Positions 40,959-49,700 of a DNA stretch of 51,173 bases are shown piece by piece. The translations under genes were made by a program, and so were the position numbers. This stretch comes from an uncultured Clostridia bacterium (lineage in GTDB: Bacteria; Bacillota; Clostridia; Oscillospirales; Ruminococcaceae). The notes under the pieces are model-generated. The model was not told the DNA's origin. It worked only from the letters and a program-made list of their open reading frames with translations, and made no database searches. The stretch is taken from the NCBI GenBank assembly GCA_947624555.1, contig CANQKW010000010.1, positions 1 through 51,173 of the forward strand, in the 5' to 3' direction. Each line of letters starts with the position of its first letter. The stretch's first letter is position 1.

Positions 40959-41215
40959 TGGACGAAATTCAGTACAGATACGATACACAGCTTTTGATAG
41001 ACGGCAAGGATCTGGACGAAGATACAATCGACGAGTATATCCGTGAGCATTTTGAGGGCGACAGCCTGCTCGTTGTGGCGGACGACGACGTGGCAAAGCT
41101 CCATTTCCACACAAACGAGCCGTGGAAAATACTCGAATATTGCCGCACTTTAGGAGAAATTTACGATATTGTGGTAGAAGATATGATCCGTCAGGCAAGA
41201 GGAGATAAAGGCTGA
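40958..41215 (+). CDS. Stand-alone FakA-like C-terminal (DAK phosphatase-type) domain
   Basis: 85 residues; ATG 40958 after GGAGG and overlapping the nadC stop. YRYDTQLLIDGKDLDEDTI, then GDSLLVVADDDVAKLHFHTN and the end ILEYCRTLGEIYDI follow the small C-terminal domain of fatty-acid kinase FakA/YloV, normally part of a protein of more than 500 residues. Here it is a gene of its own behind nadC. Role unknown. Confidence 0.7.
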   Translation: MDEIQYRYDTQLLIDGKDLDEDTIDEYIREHFEGDSLLVVADDDVAKLHFHTNEPWKILEYCRTLGEIYDIVVEDMIRQARGDKG

Positions 41216-41276
41216 TACCGCACAAAATATAGCGTTTATCACAAAAAATTGCCCGAAATATTGTGCAGAATTACGG

Positions 41277-41305
41277 TTGACTTGTACAAGATATTGTGTT
41301 ATACT
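41277..41305 (+). promoter_or_regulatory. Promoter of the 41350 gene
   Basis: TTGACT 41277-41282, 17 bp, TATACT 41300-41305. Confidence 0.82.
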
Positions 41306-41349
41306 ATAAATACGCTCACAAGCGAACACAAAATATAGAGGTGAAAAAA

Positions 41350-41622
41350 ATGATAGACGTAAACATTACAGGGGGAAAAATCGGACAGGAAGAAATCAAT
41401 TATTATATTGAGAACGCACAGGCTCAATATCCTGATAAACATCTCAGAGCGATAGATTTAGAGGTTGACGGGGATTTCATCAACGTGAAATATCACTTTT
41501 CCGATGTTCCTTTTCAGAGAATAAGAAGAATTACGGGTTATCTTGTAGGAACTCTCGATCGTTTTAACAATGCGAAACGTGCCGAAGAGAAAAACCGGGT
41601 AAAACACACAATGCAGCAATAA
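41350..41622 (+). CDS. Small conserved protein resembling the anaerobic ribonucleotide reductase tail
   Basis: 90 residues; ATG 41350 behind AGAGGTGA. MIDVNITGGKIGQEEINYYI is a conserved start in clostridia; RITGYLVGTLDRFNNAKRAEE resembles the C-terminal region of class III reductase NrdD, where a Cys normally stands in place of Thr (CGYL). With that Cys missing it is not an enzyme by itself. Monocistronic with its own promoter and terminator. Confidence 0.55.
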   Translation: MIDVNITGGKIGQEEINYYIENAQAQYPDKHLRAIDLEVDGDFINVKYHFSDVPFQRIRRITGYLVGTLDRFNNAKRAEEKNRVKHTMQQ

Positions 41623-41626
41623 TAAA

Positions 41627-41656
41627 AACCCACCGTAAGCCGCGGTGGGTATTTTT
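41627..41656. terminator. Bidirectional terminator
   Basis: AACCCACCG and CGGTGGGT pair; T-runs stand on both sides, so it serves the plus-strand gene ending at 41622 and the minus-strand gene ending at 41660. Confidence 0.9.
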
Positions 41657-41659
41657 CAG

Positions 41660-42793
41660 CTATTTTACGACGACATTTTTGCCGTTTTCTTTGCCTGAAT
41701 AGAGCTTTTTATCCGCAATAGCAATAATTCTGTCCATACAGACATAGGGATCATCGGCGTTCTGACCTGATTTTTCCAAAACCTTCCTGCTAAGCTCGTT
41801 GCAGTCCGCAAAACCGAACGTCATACTTACCTTGACGTGCCTGCCCTCGTCGATTATGTCAAGTCCGCAAATCTGCTTTCTGATATTTTCCACGCAGTAA
41901 AAGCACTCCCGACTGTCACCCCGCATTATAAGGAGCATTTCCTCTCCGCCCCAGCGGCAAGCCAGATTTTCCTTGCTCATCTGATTCAGGATAATTTCCG
42001 CCACGGATTTCAGCACCAAATCTCCGCACTCGTGCCCGTAGGTATCGTTTATCCTTTTGAAATTGTCCAGATCTCCCAGAGCAACGCAGTAGTGCTCCTT
42101 GCTCTCCAAAAGATCATAAAAATACTTCCACAGGCTGTGGCGGTTGAAAAGACCCGTAAGCTCGTCGTGAGCAGCGGTAAATTCCAGTTTTTGATTTATT
42201 TCATTAAGCTGTCCTATAAGTGAACGATTTTCAATATAAAACAAAAAAGTAAAACTGAAAAGAACTACTACCGTAAAAGCAATATTTATGATCTGCATAA
42301 GCCGAATTTCGCCGTCGGACAATTCCTTCCACCCTGCCAATTCATAAACAAAACCGAAAACATTCTCAAAAACAATGCAGACAGTTATCGCCAGAATCGT
42401 GACAACAGTAAAAATACCCGTCAATTTATTAAAAGATTTTTTGTCAACATAAAAGAAAATTGAATAACCGGCAACAGGAATGATAACCATAAGATACAGG
42501 AAGAAGAAAACCTCAAGTCCCATCATAATCGTGCAAAGCGTCGCATGAAGAACTATCTCCGAGAAAGTCGCAATGATCCACCCGATCGAATGTTTCTCAA
42601 AAGATTTGTTGATGCAGCATATCGCACCTGCGGCATAAAGAATTACGCTGAAAATATTGAACGTCATCATCATATAACGTTCCGTAAAGAGAAAAACCGT
42701 CAAAAAAGTCAGATGCATAAAAGCAGTCGCCGACAAAATTATCTGAAACTTTAAATTCTTATCCAGGACAGGTAACTTCTTCTCGTCACTCAT
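41660..42793 (-). CDS. Membrane diguanylate cyclase (GGDEF)
   Basis: 377 residues from ATG 42793 (MSDEKKL), after GGGGG; a longer frame to 42826 has no ribosome site. About six transmembrane helices fill residues 15-200, then an intact cyclase domain: DELTGLFNRHSLWKY, LGDLDNFKRINDTYGH and GGEEM (about 282-286) as the active-site loop. No RxxD inhibitory site precedes it. It makes c-di-GMP from GTP, and is the likely enzyme partner of the degenerate receptor at 32093. Confidence 0.9.
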   Translation of the reverse strand: MSDEKKLPVLDKNLKFQIILSATAFMHLTFLTVFLFTERYMMMTFNIFSVILYAAGAICCINKSFEKHSIGWIIATFSEIVLHATLCTIMMGLEVFFFLYLMVIIPVAGYSIFFYVDKKSFNKLTGIFTVVTILAITVCIVFENVFGFVYELAGWKELSDGEIRLMQIINIAFTVVVLFSFTFLFYIENRSLIGQLNEINQKLEFTAAHDELTGLFNRHSLWKYFYDLLESKEHYCVALGDLDNFKRINDTYGHECGDLVLKSVAEIILNQMSKENLACRWGGEEMLLIMRGDSRECFYCVENIRKQICGLDIIDEGRHVKVSMTFGFADCNELSRKVLEKSGQNADDPYVCMDRIIAIADKKLYSGKENGKNVVVK

Positions 42794-42828
42794 AAATTCG
42801 TCGCACCCCCAAAATATTACACACAATT

Positions 42829-42857
42829 ATTGTAACATAATTAAGCAAATAAATCAA
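42829..42857 (-). promoter_or_regulatory. Promoter of the diguanylate cyclase gene
   Basis: Minus strand TTGATT (42852-42857), 17 bp, TACAAT (42829-42834). Confidence 0.75.
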
Positions 42858-42906
42858 TAGTTTTTCGACAATATATGCAATAAATGATAAAAATTGTGAG
42901 AAACGC

Positions 42907-42935
42907 TTGACATTTTATTGCGTTTGTGATAAAAT
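42907..42935 (+). promoter_or_regulatory. Promoter of the rubrerythrin operon
   Basis: TTGACA 42907-42912, 17 bp, TAAAAT 42930-42935. Confidence 0.88.
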
Positions 42936-42969
42936 TTAGATATAAAAAAAACCAAGGAGGTTCTTAATT

Positions 42970-43515
42970 ATGAAGTATGTTTGTCCTGTATGCGGATATG
43001 TCTATGTGGGAGAAAGCGCTCCCGAAAAATGCCCTCAGTGCGGCGTCCCCGGCAGCAAGTTTAAGGCTGTTGAGGAGGACGGCAACCTCGTATTTGCCTG
43101 CGAGCACGAAATCGGCATAACAGCAGGCGTTCCCGAGGATATTATCGAGGGACTTCGCGCTAATTTCACAGGCGAATGCACCGAGGTAGGTATGTACCTT
43201 GCAATGGCAAGAGCAGCTCACAGAGAGGGTTACCCCGAAGTAGGTCTTTACTACGAAAAAGCTGCCTGGGAAGAGGCAGAGCACGCTGCTAAATTCGCAG
43301 AGATCCTGGGAGAAGTCGTTTCGGCGTCTACAAAGGAAAATCTGACGAAGAGAGTTGCTGCCGAGCACGGCGCAACCGAGGGCAAGCTTGACCTTGCAAA
43401 GAAAGCAAAAGCTGCAAATCTCGACGCCATTCACGATACGGTTCATGAAATGGCAAAGGACGAGGCAAGACACGGAAAGGCATTTGAGGGTCTGCTCAAT
43501 CGTTACTTCAAGTGA
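42970..43515 (+). CDS. Reverse rubrerythrin
   Basis: 181 residues behind CAAGGAGG. The rubredoxin domain comes first (Cys 5, 8, 21, 24), then a four-helix ferritin-like diiron domain with ExxH pairs ([19 protein letters not shown]). This domain order defines reverse rubrerythrin of clostridia, an NADH-linked peroxide and oxygen reductase that protects anaerobes. It works with the rubredoxin encoded two genes downstream. Confidence 0.95.
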   Translation: MKYVCPVCGYVYVGESAPEKCPQCGVPGSKFKAVEEDGNLVFACEHEIGITAGVPEDIIEGLRANFTGECTEVGMYLAMARAAHREGYPEVGLYYEKAAWEEAEHAAKFAEILGEVVSASTKENLTKRVAAEHGATEGKLDLAKKAKAANLDAIHDTVHEMAKDEARHGKAFEGLLNRYFK

Positions 43516-43530
43516 TCGGAGGAACAGAAG

Positions 43531-43689
43531 ATGGAAGAAAAAATCGAAAAGCTCCTCGAAGAGGTGTCCGAGTTAAAAAAGAGCCAGGCAGAGCAAAACG
43601 AAAAGCTTGATTATATCGTGAAACGCCTTGATCATATGCGTGATAAGGCTCACGAGGCTCGTGCAAGCGAAGTTAAATTTCCTAAATAA
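43531..43689 (+). CDS. 52-residue coiled-coil protein between rubrerythrin and rubredoxin
   Basis: ATG 43531 after CGGAGGAACAG. Single helix with heptads ([19 protein letters not shown]), then a second short helix. It sits between two oxygen-defence genes with short spacing (15 and 14 bp), so it is co-transcribed and may bridge or anchor them. Family unknown. Confidence 0.75.
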   Translation: MEEKIEKLLEEVSELKKSQAEQNEKLDYIVKRLDHMRDKAHEARASEVKFPK

Positions 43690-43703
43690 GAGGAGGTTTT
43701 GTT

Positions 43704-43859
43704 ATGGAAAAGTATGAATGTCCCTGCGGATACAAGTATAATCCCGCAGTCGGCGACCCCGAAGGCGGCATAGCTCCGGGTACAAAATGGGAAGATATTC
43801 CCGATGATTGGGTTTGTCCCGTTTGCGGTTTGGGCAAAGACGCATTTACCCCCGTATAA
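43704..43859 (+). CDS. Rubredoxin with CPC first knuckle
   Basis: 51 residues after AGAGGAGG. Second knuckle CPVCG (Cys 38, 41) is normal, and [20 protein letters not shown] is classic. The first knuckle is CPCG (Cys 6, 8), one residue shorter than the usual CxxCG. It carries one Fe(S-Cys)4 and should pass electrons to the reverse rubrerythrin. The shorter knuckle would alter iron geometry; confirmed by reading the codons TGT-CCC-TGC-GGA. Confidence 0.9.
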   Translation: MEKYECPCGYKYNPAVGDPEGGIAPGTKWEDIPDDWVCPVCGLGKDAFTPV

Positions 43860-43871
43860 GAGCAAAAAATC

Positions 43872-43903
43872 ACGGACTGTCCGAAAAGACAGTCCGTTTT
43901 TTT
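43872..43903 (+). terminator. Terminator of the rubrerythrin operon
   Basis: ACGGACTGTC-N6-GACAGTCCGT, then eight T. Confidence 0.93.
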
Positions 43904-43905
43904 TA

Positions 43906-44199
43906 TCATTCCCACCAAAGTAACGCAGCAAAAGTCGCTCCGACAATGCCGACGATAAGCATAATGGAAATAGTAACGACAGACGCAATAAGACAAGCCT
44001 TGCCCGACTTTTGCTTTCCGTTGCTTAAATTTACGGCGCCAAGAATAATGCCCGCAATAGGAATTATAACGGAAAGAACAACAAGACCGACATCTACCAC
44101 GTCAGGCTGCTGATACGGCTGAAACTGCTGCTGACAGCCGCAAAACGGGCAAACGACAGCGTCATTGTCGATTTCTTTACCGCAGGATACGCAAAACAT
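43906..44199 (-). CDS. Zinc-ribbon membrane protein
   Basis: 97 residues from ATG 44199 after TGGAGG. N-terminal zinc ribbon CVSC and CPFC, a Gln/Pro-rich linker, then two transmembrane helices (about 34-56 and 70-93). DUF4190-like layout; common in clostridia, role unknown. Confidence 0.8.
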   Translation of the reverse strand: MFCVSCGKEIDNDAVVCPFCGCQQQFQPYQQPDVVDVGLVVLSVIIPIAGIILGAVNLSNGKQKSGKACLIASVVTISIMLIVGIVGATFAALLWWE

Positions 44200-44263
44200 A
44201 TAGTACCTCCAAAAATGCTTATTCGGTATAATCATTATACAGCATAATCAGCGATTTGTCAAG

Positions 44264-44298
44264 GCAAAAAAAATTCCCTCCGTAAAAACGGAGGGAAA
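44264..44298 (-). terminator. Terminator of the sugar ABC operon
   Basis: Minus strand TTCCCTCCGT-N4-ACGGAGGGAA, then TTTTTTTT. Confidence 0.93.
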
Positions 44299-44318
44299 TC
44301 GGGTGTATAAGCGGAAAA

Positions 44319-45221
44319 TTAACCTTTTACAGCTCCGAGCGCAACGCCCTTTACTATAAACTTTGACAAGCAAAGGTAAACAATTACGACCGGTATAATT
44401 GAAAGCGCAACAACCAGATAGTTTACGCCGAAATTAGTCAGCTTATCATTGTTAAGAACGTAAGTAACCATCATCGGCATAGTTCTCTGTTCGGGCTTAC
44501 TCGAAATAAGGAGCATAGAAGGCGTATAGTAGTTGTTCCAGCTTGAAACGAAAGCGAAAATCGCCTGTACCGCAAACGCAGGTTTCAGTATAGGAAGAGA
44601 AATCTGCAGGAAAGTGCGCCACTCGTTGCAGCCGTCGATACGAGCTGCCTCGACAATATCAATCGGGAACGATGACTTCATATATTGCAGCATATAGAAT
44701 ACTACCTGCGGAGCCGCAACAGCAGGAAGAATAATCGGCAAATAGTTATCGTTCAGGTGAATTTGAACCATAAACTGTAACAAACCTGTCGAAACGACCT
44801 GCGTAGGAATCATCATAACCGCAAGGATAAACGTAGTAGACGCTCCCTTGAGCTTGAAATCATAAACCGTAAGACCATAAGCTGTCATTCCCGAAAAGAA
44901 TACAGTCAAAATAGTCGAAGAAACTGCGATAAGCAAGCTGTTTCCGTAACCAACCCACAACTGGAACGATCTTACATAAGTACCGTTTGCAACATTGGGG
45001 TCATTAAGAGTCTTAAAGTTATCAATAAGCGAACCGCCCGGCAGCAGCGAAACGCCCTGGTCGATAATTTCGCTTGTTGTTCTCGTGGAGTTAATTATCA
45101 GAATATAAATCGGGAACAAGCAGATGATCGTAATGATAATGCAGACAACAAGTCTAATAATGGATTGAATCATTATACTGCGTCTGTATTCAGAGCTTGA
45201 AAAATTGTATGCGTCAGCCAT
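44319..45221 (-). CDS. Sugar ABC transporter permease (MalG type)
   Basis: 300 residues behind GGAGAGA, with six transmembrane helices. The EAA loop is present (EAARIDGCNEWRTFLQISLPI), as is the MalG-type end FIVKGVALGAVKG. Forms the pore with the permease upstream. No ATPase gene is in this operon; CUT1 systems commonly share one encoded elsewhere (MsmX-like). Confidence 0.95.
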   Translation of the reverse strand: MADAYNFSSSEYRRSIMIQSIIRLVVCIIITIICLFPIYILIINSTRTTSEIIDQGVSLLPGGSLIDNFKTLNDPNVANGTYVRSFQLWVGYGNSLLIAVSSTILTVFFSGMTAYGLTVYDFKLKGASTTFILAVMMIPTQVVSTGLLQFMVQIHLNDNYLPIILPAVAAPQVVFYMLQYMKSSFPIDIVEAARIDGCNEWRTFLQISLPILKPAFAVQAIFAFVSSWNNYYTPSMLLISSKPEQRTMPMMVTYVLNNDKLTNFGVNYLVVALSIIPVVIVYLCLSKFIVKGVALGAVKG

Positions 45222-45238
45222 AATTCATCTCTCCTCCC

Positions 45239-46204
45239 TTACTTACTTTTCTTACGCTTTTTATTATCGCCCTCTGTGTTAAACTTGTATACAAAGATAC
45301 CGAGCACAGCGGTGATAATAAACAGGATAACAGATGCTGCGGCTGAAATACCGTAATTCGGTACTGCCTGGTGGAAGTTTTTGTAGATAAATACAGCGGA
45401 CGTTTCAAGGTACATACTCGTGGTATTGCCCTCGTGGAGCAGATACGGAATATCGAACATCTGCAAACCGCCTATCATAGACGTAATAAATACGTAAATG
45501 AAAATCGGCTTCAATATGGGCATTGTGATCTTGAAGAACGTATTCATACCGCTTGAACCGTCGATAGACGCTGCCTCGTAAATTGACGGGTCAATACCGT
45601 AAATACCCGACAAAAGCAGCAGCATAGTATTACCGAACCACATCCACGACTGAATAAGCATTACAAGAATTCTCGTGATAACTTGGTTATTCAGGAACGA
45701 AACAGGCTCCAAAATAGCTCCTGCATTCAACAGCAGCGAGTTAATTGCGCCGTATTTGCTGTTTCCGAAGAGCATAAGGAACAAAGATGCCACAGACGCT
45801 GCCGTAATAATGTTAGGCATATAAACGACAACTTTGAAGAAACCCGTGCCCTTTATTTTTATGCGGTTATCGGAGAACCACACAGCGAGGAGCAGCGAAA
45901 GAACGATCTGGACAACGAAGTTACCTACCCAAAGGATAAGAGTATTTAAAAAGTCCTGCCAAAAAGACTTCATAAATGCGTTGGCCAATCTGTTACCTTC
46001 CTCGCCGAACAGAATATACTGATAGTTCTGGAAACCGACCCACTGTTCTGCGGTCGGACCATTACCCTTAAAGCTCAGCAAAATGGTGTTTATGAGCGGA
46101 TAAATCATAAACACAGCATATACAAGAAAGAACGGCAGTATAAAGATATAGCCGTACTTTGCATAGCTTATCATTTTCCGCGTTTTTGGAGCAGCAGACT
46201 GCAT
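45239..46204 (-). CDS. Sugar ABC transporter permease (MalF type)
   Basis: 321 residues from ATG 46204, chosen because GAAAGGG lies eight bases before it; a GTG nine bases earlier overlaps that site. Six helices, EAA loop (YEAASIDGSSGMNTFFKITM). 17 bp before the MalG-type gene. Confidence 0.94.
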   Translation of the reverse strand: MQSAAPKTRKMISYAKYGYIFILPFFLVYAVFMIYPLINTILLSFKGNGPTAEQWVGFQNYQYILFGEEGNRLANAFMKSFWQDFLNTLILWVGNFVVQIVLSLLLAVWFSDNRIKIKGTGFFKVVVYMPNIITAASVASLFLMLFGNSKYGAINSLLLNAGAILEPVSFLNNQVITRILVMLIQSWMWFGNTMLLLLSGIYGIDPSIYEAASIDGSSGMNTFFKITMPILKPIFIYVFITSMIGGLQMFDIPYLLHEGNTTSMYLETSAVFIYKNFHQAVPNYGISAAASVILFIITAVLGIFVYKFNTEGDNKKRKKSK

Positions 46205-46243
46205 ATTGCACACCCTTTCGTTTTCCCTGTTAAAAAATCACAA

Positions 46244-46277
46244 TATACGCTTATGAGCCTAAGCCCATAAGCATATA
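46244..46277 (-). other. Intercistronic hairpin between binding protein and permease genes
   Basis: Minus strand TATATGCTTATG and CATAAGCGTATA form a 12-base stem with one wobble pair, without a following T-run. Such hairpins after binding-protein genes often protect the 5' mRNA so that the lipoprotein is made in excess. Confidence 0.6.
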
Positions 46278-46321
46278 CTGTTGATTTCAGGTATTAAATT
46301 TTATTTGTAATTGCCGTCAAA

Positions 46322-47755
46322 TTACTCAACAACAACGCCGGGGCAAGCCTTAGCAACGTCGTCCTTGCACTTCTCGATAGCGGCAGCCTTATCAGCCACT
46401 TCGCCCTTCAGGAGCGACTGTACAGAGTCATTGAATGCGCCCTTGCACTGAGAGTCATATCTTGTTACCTTACCGGTAATGTCGATCTTGTTGGCAACTT
46501 CGTTAAGAACCTTGAAGTGATCCTGGTCGCCAAGATACTTGTTCTTGTTAGTGCCTGCGTTGATGATGTCGTTCATAACAGGCTTGTTGTTTACGAAGTC
46601 GCCTGTCTTCTCAGCGTATTCCTTCATAGCAGCGCTGTCGTTGCAGAAGAGCTCGATCCACTTCTTAGCGGTAGCCTTGGTGTTGCAGCGAGAAGATACA
46701 CCATAGTAAGTACCGCCCCAGTACCAGCCTGCAGGACCCGGGCAGATTGCAAGTGCGTCAGCAGCAAGTACGTCAGCCGAAGGAACAAGGTTTCCGTTTT
46801 CGTCCTTTTCAGCGGTAGCGCCGTTGAAGTTTTCAAGGATAGATCCGCCGCCTGCGGTTGTAAGACCCCAAGTAGGAACGAAGTCGCCGAGAGCCGAGCC
46901 GTCACGGATAGAAGCATACCAAGCAGCTTCCCACTGAGGAACGGCTGCGCAGTAGTGGTTATTCTTATACTCTGTTACGAGATCATAGAACTGTTCAGCA
47001 GTATCGAGCTGGAACTTGTTGTCCTTTACCCAAGGCTGATTTCTAAAGCACTGGAATACCTGCCAAATACCGCCTGCTGTAGAGCAGAGCGAAGTCTTGT
47101 TGCCTGATGCGCTGTAAAGCGTTTCAGCAGTTGCCTTGAAAGTATCCCAATCCTTTACCTTTTCCTGCATCTCATCGGGGTTGTTTACGCCGAGATATTC
47201 CTTAGCGAGGTCAGCTCTGTAAACAAATCCGCCGGGAGTAGCCTGGAAAGACGCTGCCTTGAAAATGCCGTTCTCGGCAGTACCAAGGTCGATAGTGTAC
47301 TTGTAAGCGTCGGGGAAATCAGCTGTCGTAAGACCGATTTCGCTGTAAGGAAGCGTAAGAGTATCGTCGTTTGTGTAGAGAGGTGTCCAGTCAGCGTCCA
47401 TTGTGAACAGGTCAGCGTCCTCAGAACCGAGCATATACTGCTTGATACCGTCACGTCCTGCCTCACCGTCAGCGCCAACTGTAACAATTTTTATCTTGTC
47501 CTCAGAGATACCGGTTTTCTCGCAGAAGAACTTCTTCTGAACCTGAATATCGGAGTTAGACTCCCAAGTAAGGATAGTCAGAGTGTCATCGTCGTCCTTT
47601 ACGTCGGTAGCGGGAGCGCTTTCCTCTACCTTAGAAACTTCGCTTGCGCCGGAACTTGATCCGCCGCTTGTGCCTGCGCCGCTGTTATCGTTACAGCCTG
47701 CAAGCGAGAGAACTGCAGCAGACGCTACGAGCGCTGCCAATAATCTTTTCTTCAT
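46322..47755 (-). CDS. Extracellular sugar-binding lipoprotein of a CUT1 ABC system
   Basis: 477 residues after TAGGAGG. Signal peptide with lipobox LAGC (Cys 21), a Ser/Gly-rich tether, then a family 1 solute-binding fold (DDDTLTILTWESNSDIQVQ start; WYWGGTYYGVSSRCNTKAT). Captures a sugar or oligosaccharide outside the membrane and hands it to the two permeases downstream. Substrate not deducible. Confidence 0.93.
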   Translation of the reverse strand: MKKRLLAALVASAAVLSLAGCNDNSGAGTSGGSSSGASEVSKVEESAPATDVKDDDDTLTILTWESNSDIQVQKKFFCEKTGISEDKIKIVTVGADGEAGRDGIKQYMLGSEDADLFTMDADWTPLYTNDDTLTLPYSEIGLTTADFPDAYKYTIDLGTAENGIFKAASFQATPGGFVYRADLAKEYLGVNNPDEMQEKVKDWDTFKATAETLYSASGNKTSLCSTAGGIWQVFQCFRNQPWVKDNKFQLDTAEQFYDLVTEYKNNHYCAAVPQWEAAWYASIRDGSALGDFVPTWGLTTAGGGSILENFNGATAEKDENGNLVPSADVLAADALAICPGPAGWYWGGTYYGVSSRCNTKATAKKWIELFCNDSAAMKEYAEKTGDFVNNKPVMNDIINAGTNKNKYLGDQDHFKVLNEVANKIDITGKVTRYDSQCKGAFNDSVQSLLKGEVADKAAAIEKCKDDVAKACPGVVVE

Positions 47756-47886
47756 TGGTTTTTCCTCCTAAAAATAAATGTCCCGAATTGTCTTACGGAA
47801 ACCAAAATCCGCAAGTTCTCAATTCAGAAATATCATCGGTAACAGCAAACATCCACATACATTTCTGCTGTCCGATTACAATTGTT

Positions 47887-47915
47887 AGTTTAACATATTT
47901 TTTTACATTTTGCAA
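47887..47915 (-). promoter_or_regulatory. Putative promoter of the sugar ABC operon
   Basis: Minus strand TTGCAA (47910-47915), 17 bp, TAAACT (47887-47892). Weak match. Confidence 0.5.
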
Positions 47916-48169
47916 GTGGTTTTTTTCATTTTTTTAAAAAAAAGCTTTTAATCAAGCCTTCCGAGAGCGAAACTTGTTTATTTTGCCACATTTTTAACTT
48001 TATAACCTAACAAATCCGATGTAACGCAATTACACGACAAACCGCTCAACAAAGCCGTTTTTTTGATTTTTCATTTTAATTTGCAAAGCAGTTTTGTGTT
48101 TGTAAAATAAATGTTACCTATTTGTAACCTTTTATTTGTGCAAAACAACGAATTTTACATATGATTTTA

Positions 48170-48183
48170 TGTAAACGATAACA
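48170..48183. promoter_or_regulatory. cre-like operator
   Basis: TGTAAACGATAACA fits the catabolite-responsive element pattern TGWAANCGNTNWCA at every position. It lies 255 bp upstream of the putative promoter. Either CcpA or a LacI-family sugar repressor could bind it. Confidence 0.55.
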
Positions 48184-48212
48184 GATAGTAATACAAAGTA
48201 ATAAATTTCCAA

Positions 48213-48242
48213 TGAAAAATCCCTGCGTTTCGGCAGGGATTT
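48213..48242 (-). terminator. Terminator of the biotin carboxyltransferase operon
   Basis: Minus strand AAATCCCTGC-N6-GCAGGGATTT, then TTTCATT. Confidence 0.9.
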
Positions 48243-48260
48243 AACAGTCTGTAAAAAAGA

Positions 48261-49664
48261 TCACACGGGGTGCACTTTATTCACCTTATCGGCGTGCTGA
48301 GCGTCGATGCCGAGCTGCTTGTCGCGGCGGTTCTCAAAGAATTTGGGTGCAACCTTCGGGAACATCGCATAAGTGAGTACGTCTTCCACGGAAGAACCGT
48401 CCACCCATTCCTTAGCCTCTTCCTTCATCGTGTCAAATTCCGGAGAGAGCAAGTCCGCAGGACGGCAGGTAATAGGCTCTTCGTCGCCGATGATCTTCCT
48501 GCGGAATTCGGGGTCGATTTCGACGGGAGTTTTTCCGTATTCGCCCTTGACAAGACCCTTAAATTCCTTTGTAACGGTCTTATAGCGCTCGCCCGTGATC
48601 ACGTTGAAAACAGCCTGTGTGCCGACTATCTGCGAAGTAGGCGTTACCAGAGGCGGATATCCCGAGTCCTTACGCACTCTGGGCACTTCCTTAAGCACCT
48701 CTTCGAGCTGATCTGCCTTGCCTGCCTGTTTAAGCTGTGAAAGCAGATTTGAAAGCATACCGCCGGGCACCTGATAGATAAGAGCTTTGGTATTTACGGC
48801 AAGCATAGACGGGTCAAGCAGACCGCTGTCGATATACTTCTTGCGCAGACCCATAAAATACTCTCTTATCTCGTTGAGTTTGATAAGGTCAAGACCCGTG
48901 TCATACTCTGTTCCGAGGAAAGTTGCGACCACAGACTCCGTAGGAGCGTGAGAAGTACCCAGAGCAAGAGGCGACATAGCCGTATCGACAGCGTCAACTC
49001 CTGCCTCAACAGCCTTGATAATGCACATAGACGCAAGACCCGACGTATAATGCGTATGGAGCTGAACGGGTATTTTTACAGCGCTTTTAAGGTCTTTTAC
49101 GAGAGACTCCGCCTCATAAGGCGTAAGAAGAGCCGCCATATCCTTAATGCAAAGAGAATCTGCGCCCGCATTTTCTATCTGCTTTGCATAGTTCATATAA
49201 TACTCGTGAGTAAAAACTTCGCCCGTGGTATAAGAAATTGCCACCTGAGCGTGTCCGTTCTCCTTTTTAGCCGCCTTGATGGCAGTTTCAAGGTTTCTTA
49301 TGTCGTTGAGAGCGTCAAAAATTCTGATAATATCAATGCCGTTAGCGATAGATTTCTGAACGAAATACTCGACAAGGTCGTCCGCATAGTGGCGGTAACC
49401 GAGCATATTCTGTCCTCTGAACAGCATTTGCAGCTTAGTGTTGGGCATTTCCTTTCTGATGATCCTAAGACGCTCCCAGGGGTCCTCGTTAAGAAAACGA
49501 ATGCAGGAATCGAAAGTTGCGCCGCCCCAGCATTCAGCCGAATAAAAGCCGACCTTATCCATTTCGGAAAGAATCGGGCGCATTTCATCAATGGACATTC
49601 TCGTAGCAAGAAGGCTCTGATGTGCGTCGCGGAGAGCCGTTTCCGTTATTTTCAATTTAGCCAT
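48261..49664 (-). CDS. Oxaloacetate decarboxylase alpha / pyruvate carboxyltransferase subunit
   Basis: 467 residues behind AGGAGA. Carboxyltransferase TIM-barrel signatures: ITETALRDAHQSLLATRM, ECWGGATFDSCIRFL, LFRGQNMLGYRHYADD, and DMAALLTP (Lys-Asp-Met biotin-interaction region). It lacks the biotin domain, which is a separate gene next upstream. Moves a carboxyl group between biotin and pyruvate/oxaloacetate. Confidence 0.92.
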   Translation of the reverse strand: MAKLKITETALRDAHQSLLATRMSIDEMRPILSEMDKVGFYSAECWGGATFDSCIRFLNEDPWERLRIIRKEMPNTKLQMLFRGQNMLGYRHYADDLVEYFVQKSIANGIDIIRIFDALNDIRNLETAIKAAKKENGHAQVAISYTTGEVFTHEYYMNYAKQIENAGADSLCIKDMAALLTPYEAESLVKDLKSAVKIPVQLHTHYTSGLASMCIIKAVEAGVDAVDTAMSPLALGTSHAPTESVVATFLGTEYDTGLDLIKLNEIREYFMGLRKKYIDSGLLDPSMLAVNTKALIYQVPGGMLSNLLSQLKQAGKADQLEEVLKEVPRVRKDSGYPPLVTPTSQIVGTQAVFNVITGERYKTVTKEFKGLVKGEYGKTPVEIDPEFRRKIIGDEEPITCRPADLLSPEFDTMKEEAKEWVDGSSVEDVLTYAMFPKVAPKFFENRRDKQLGIDAQHADKVNKVHPV

Positions 49665-49700
49665 ATTTATCTCCTGATTACTAAGATATTTTAAAAACCG

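Larger units (their letters stand above)
47756..48212. other. 457 bp upstream region of the sugar ABC operon
   Basis: No gene on either strand. Contains the putative promoter (47887-47915), a cre-like operator (48170-48183) and A/T-rich tracts. A long mRNA leader of about 130 bases is implied. Confidence 0.7.
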
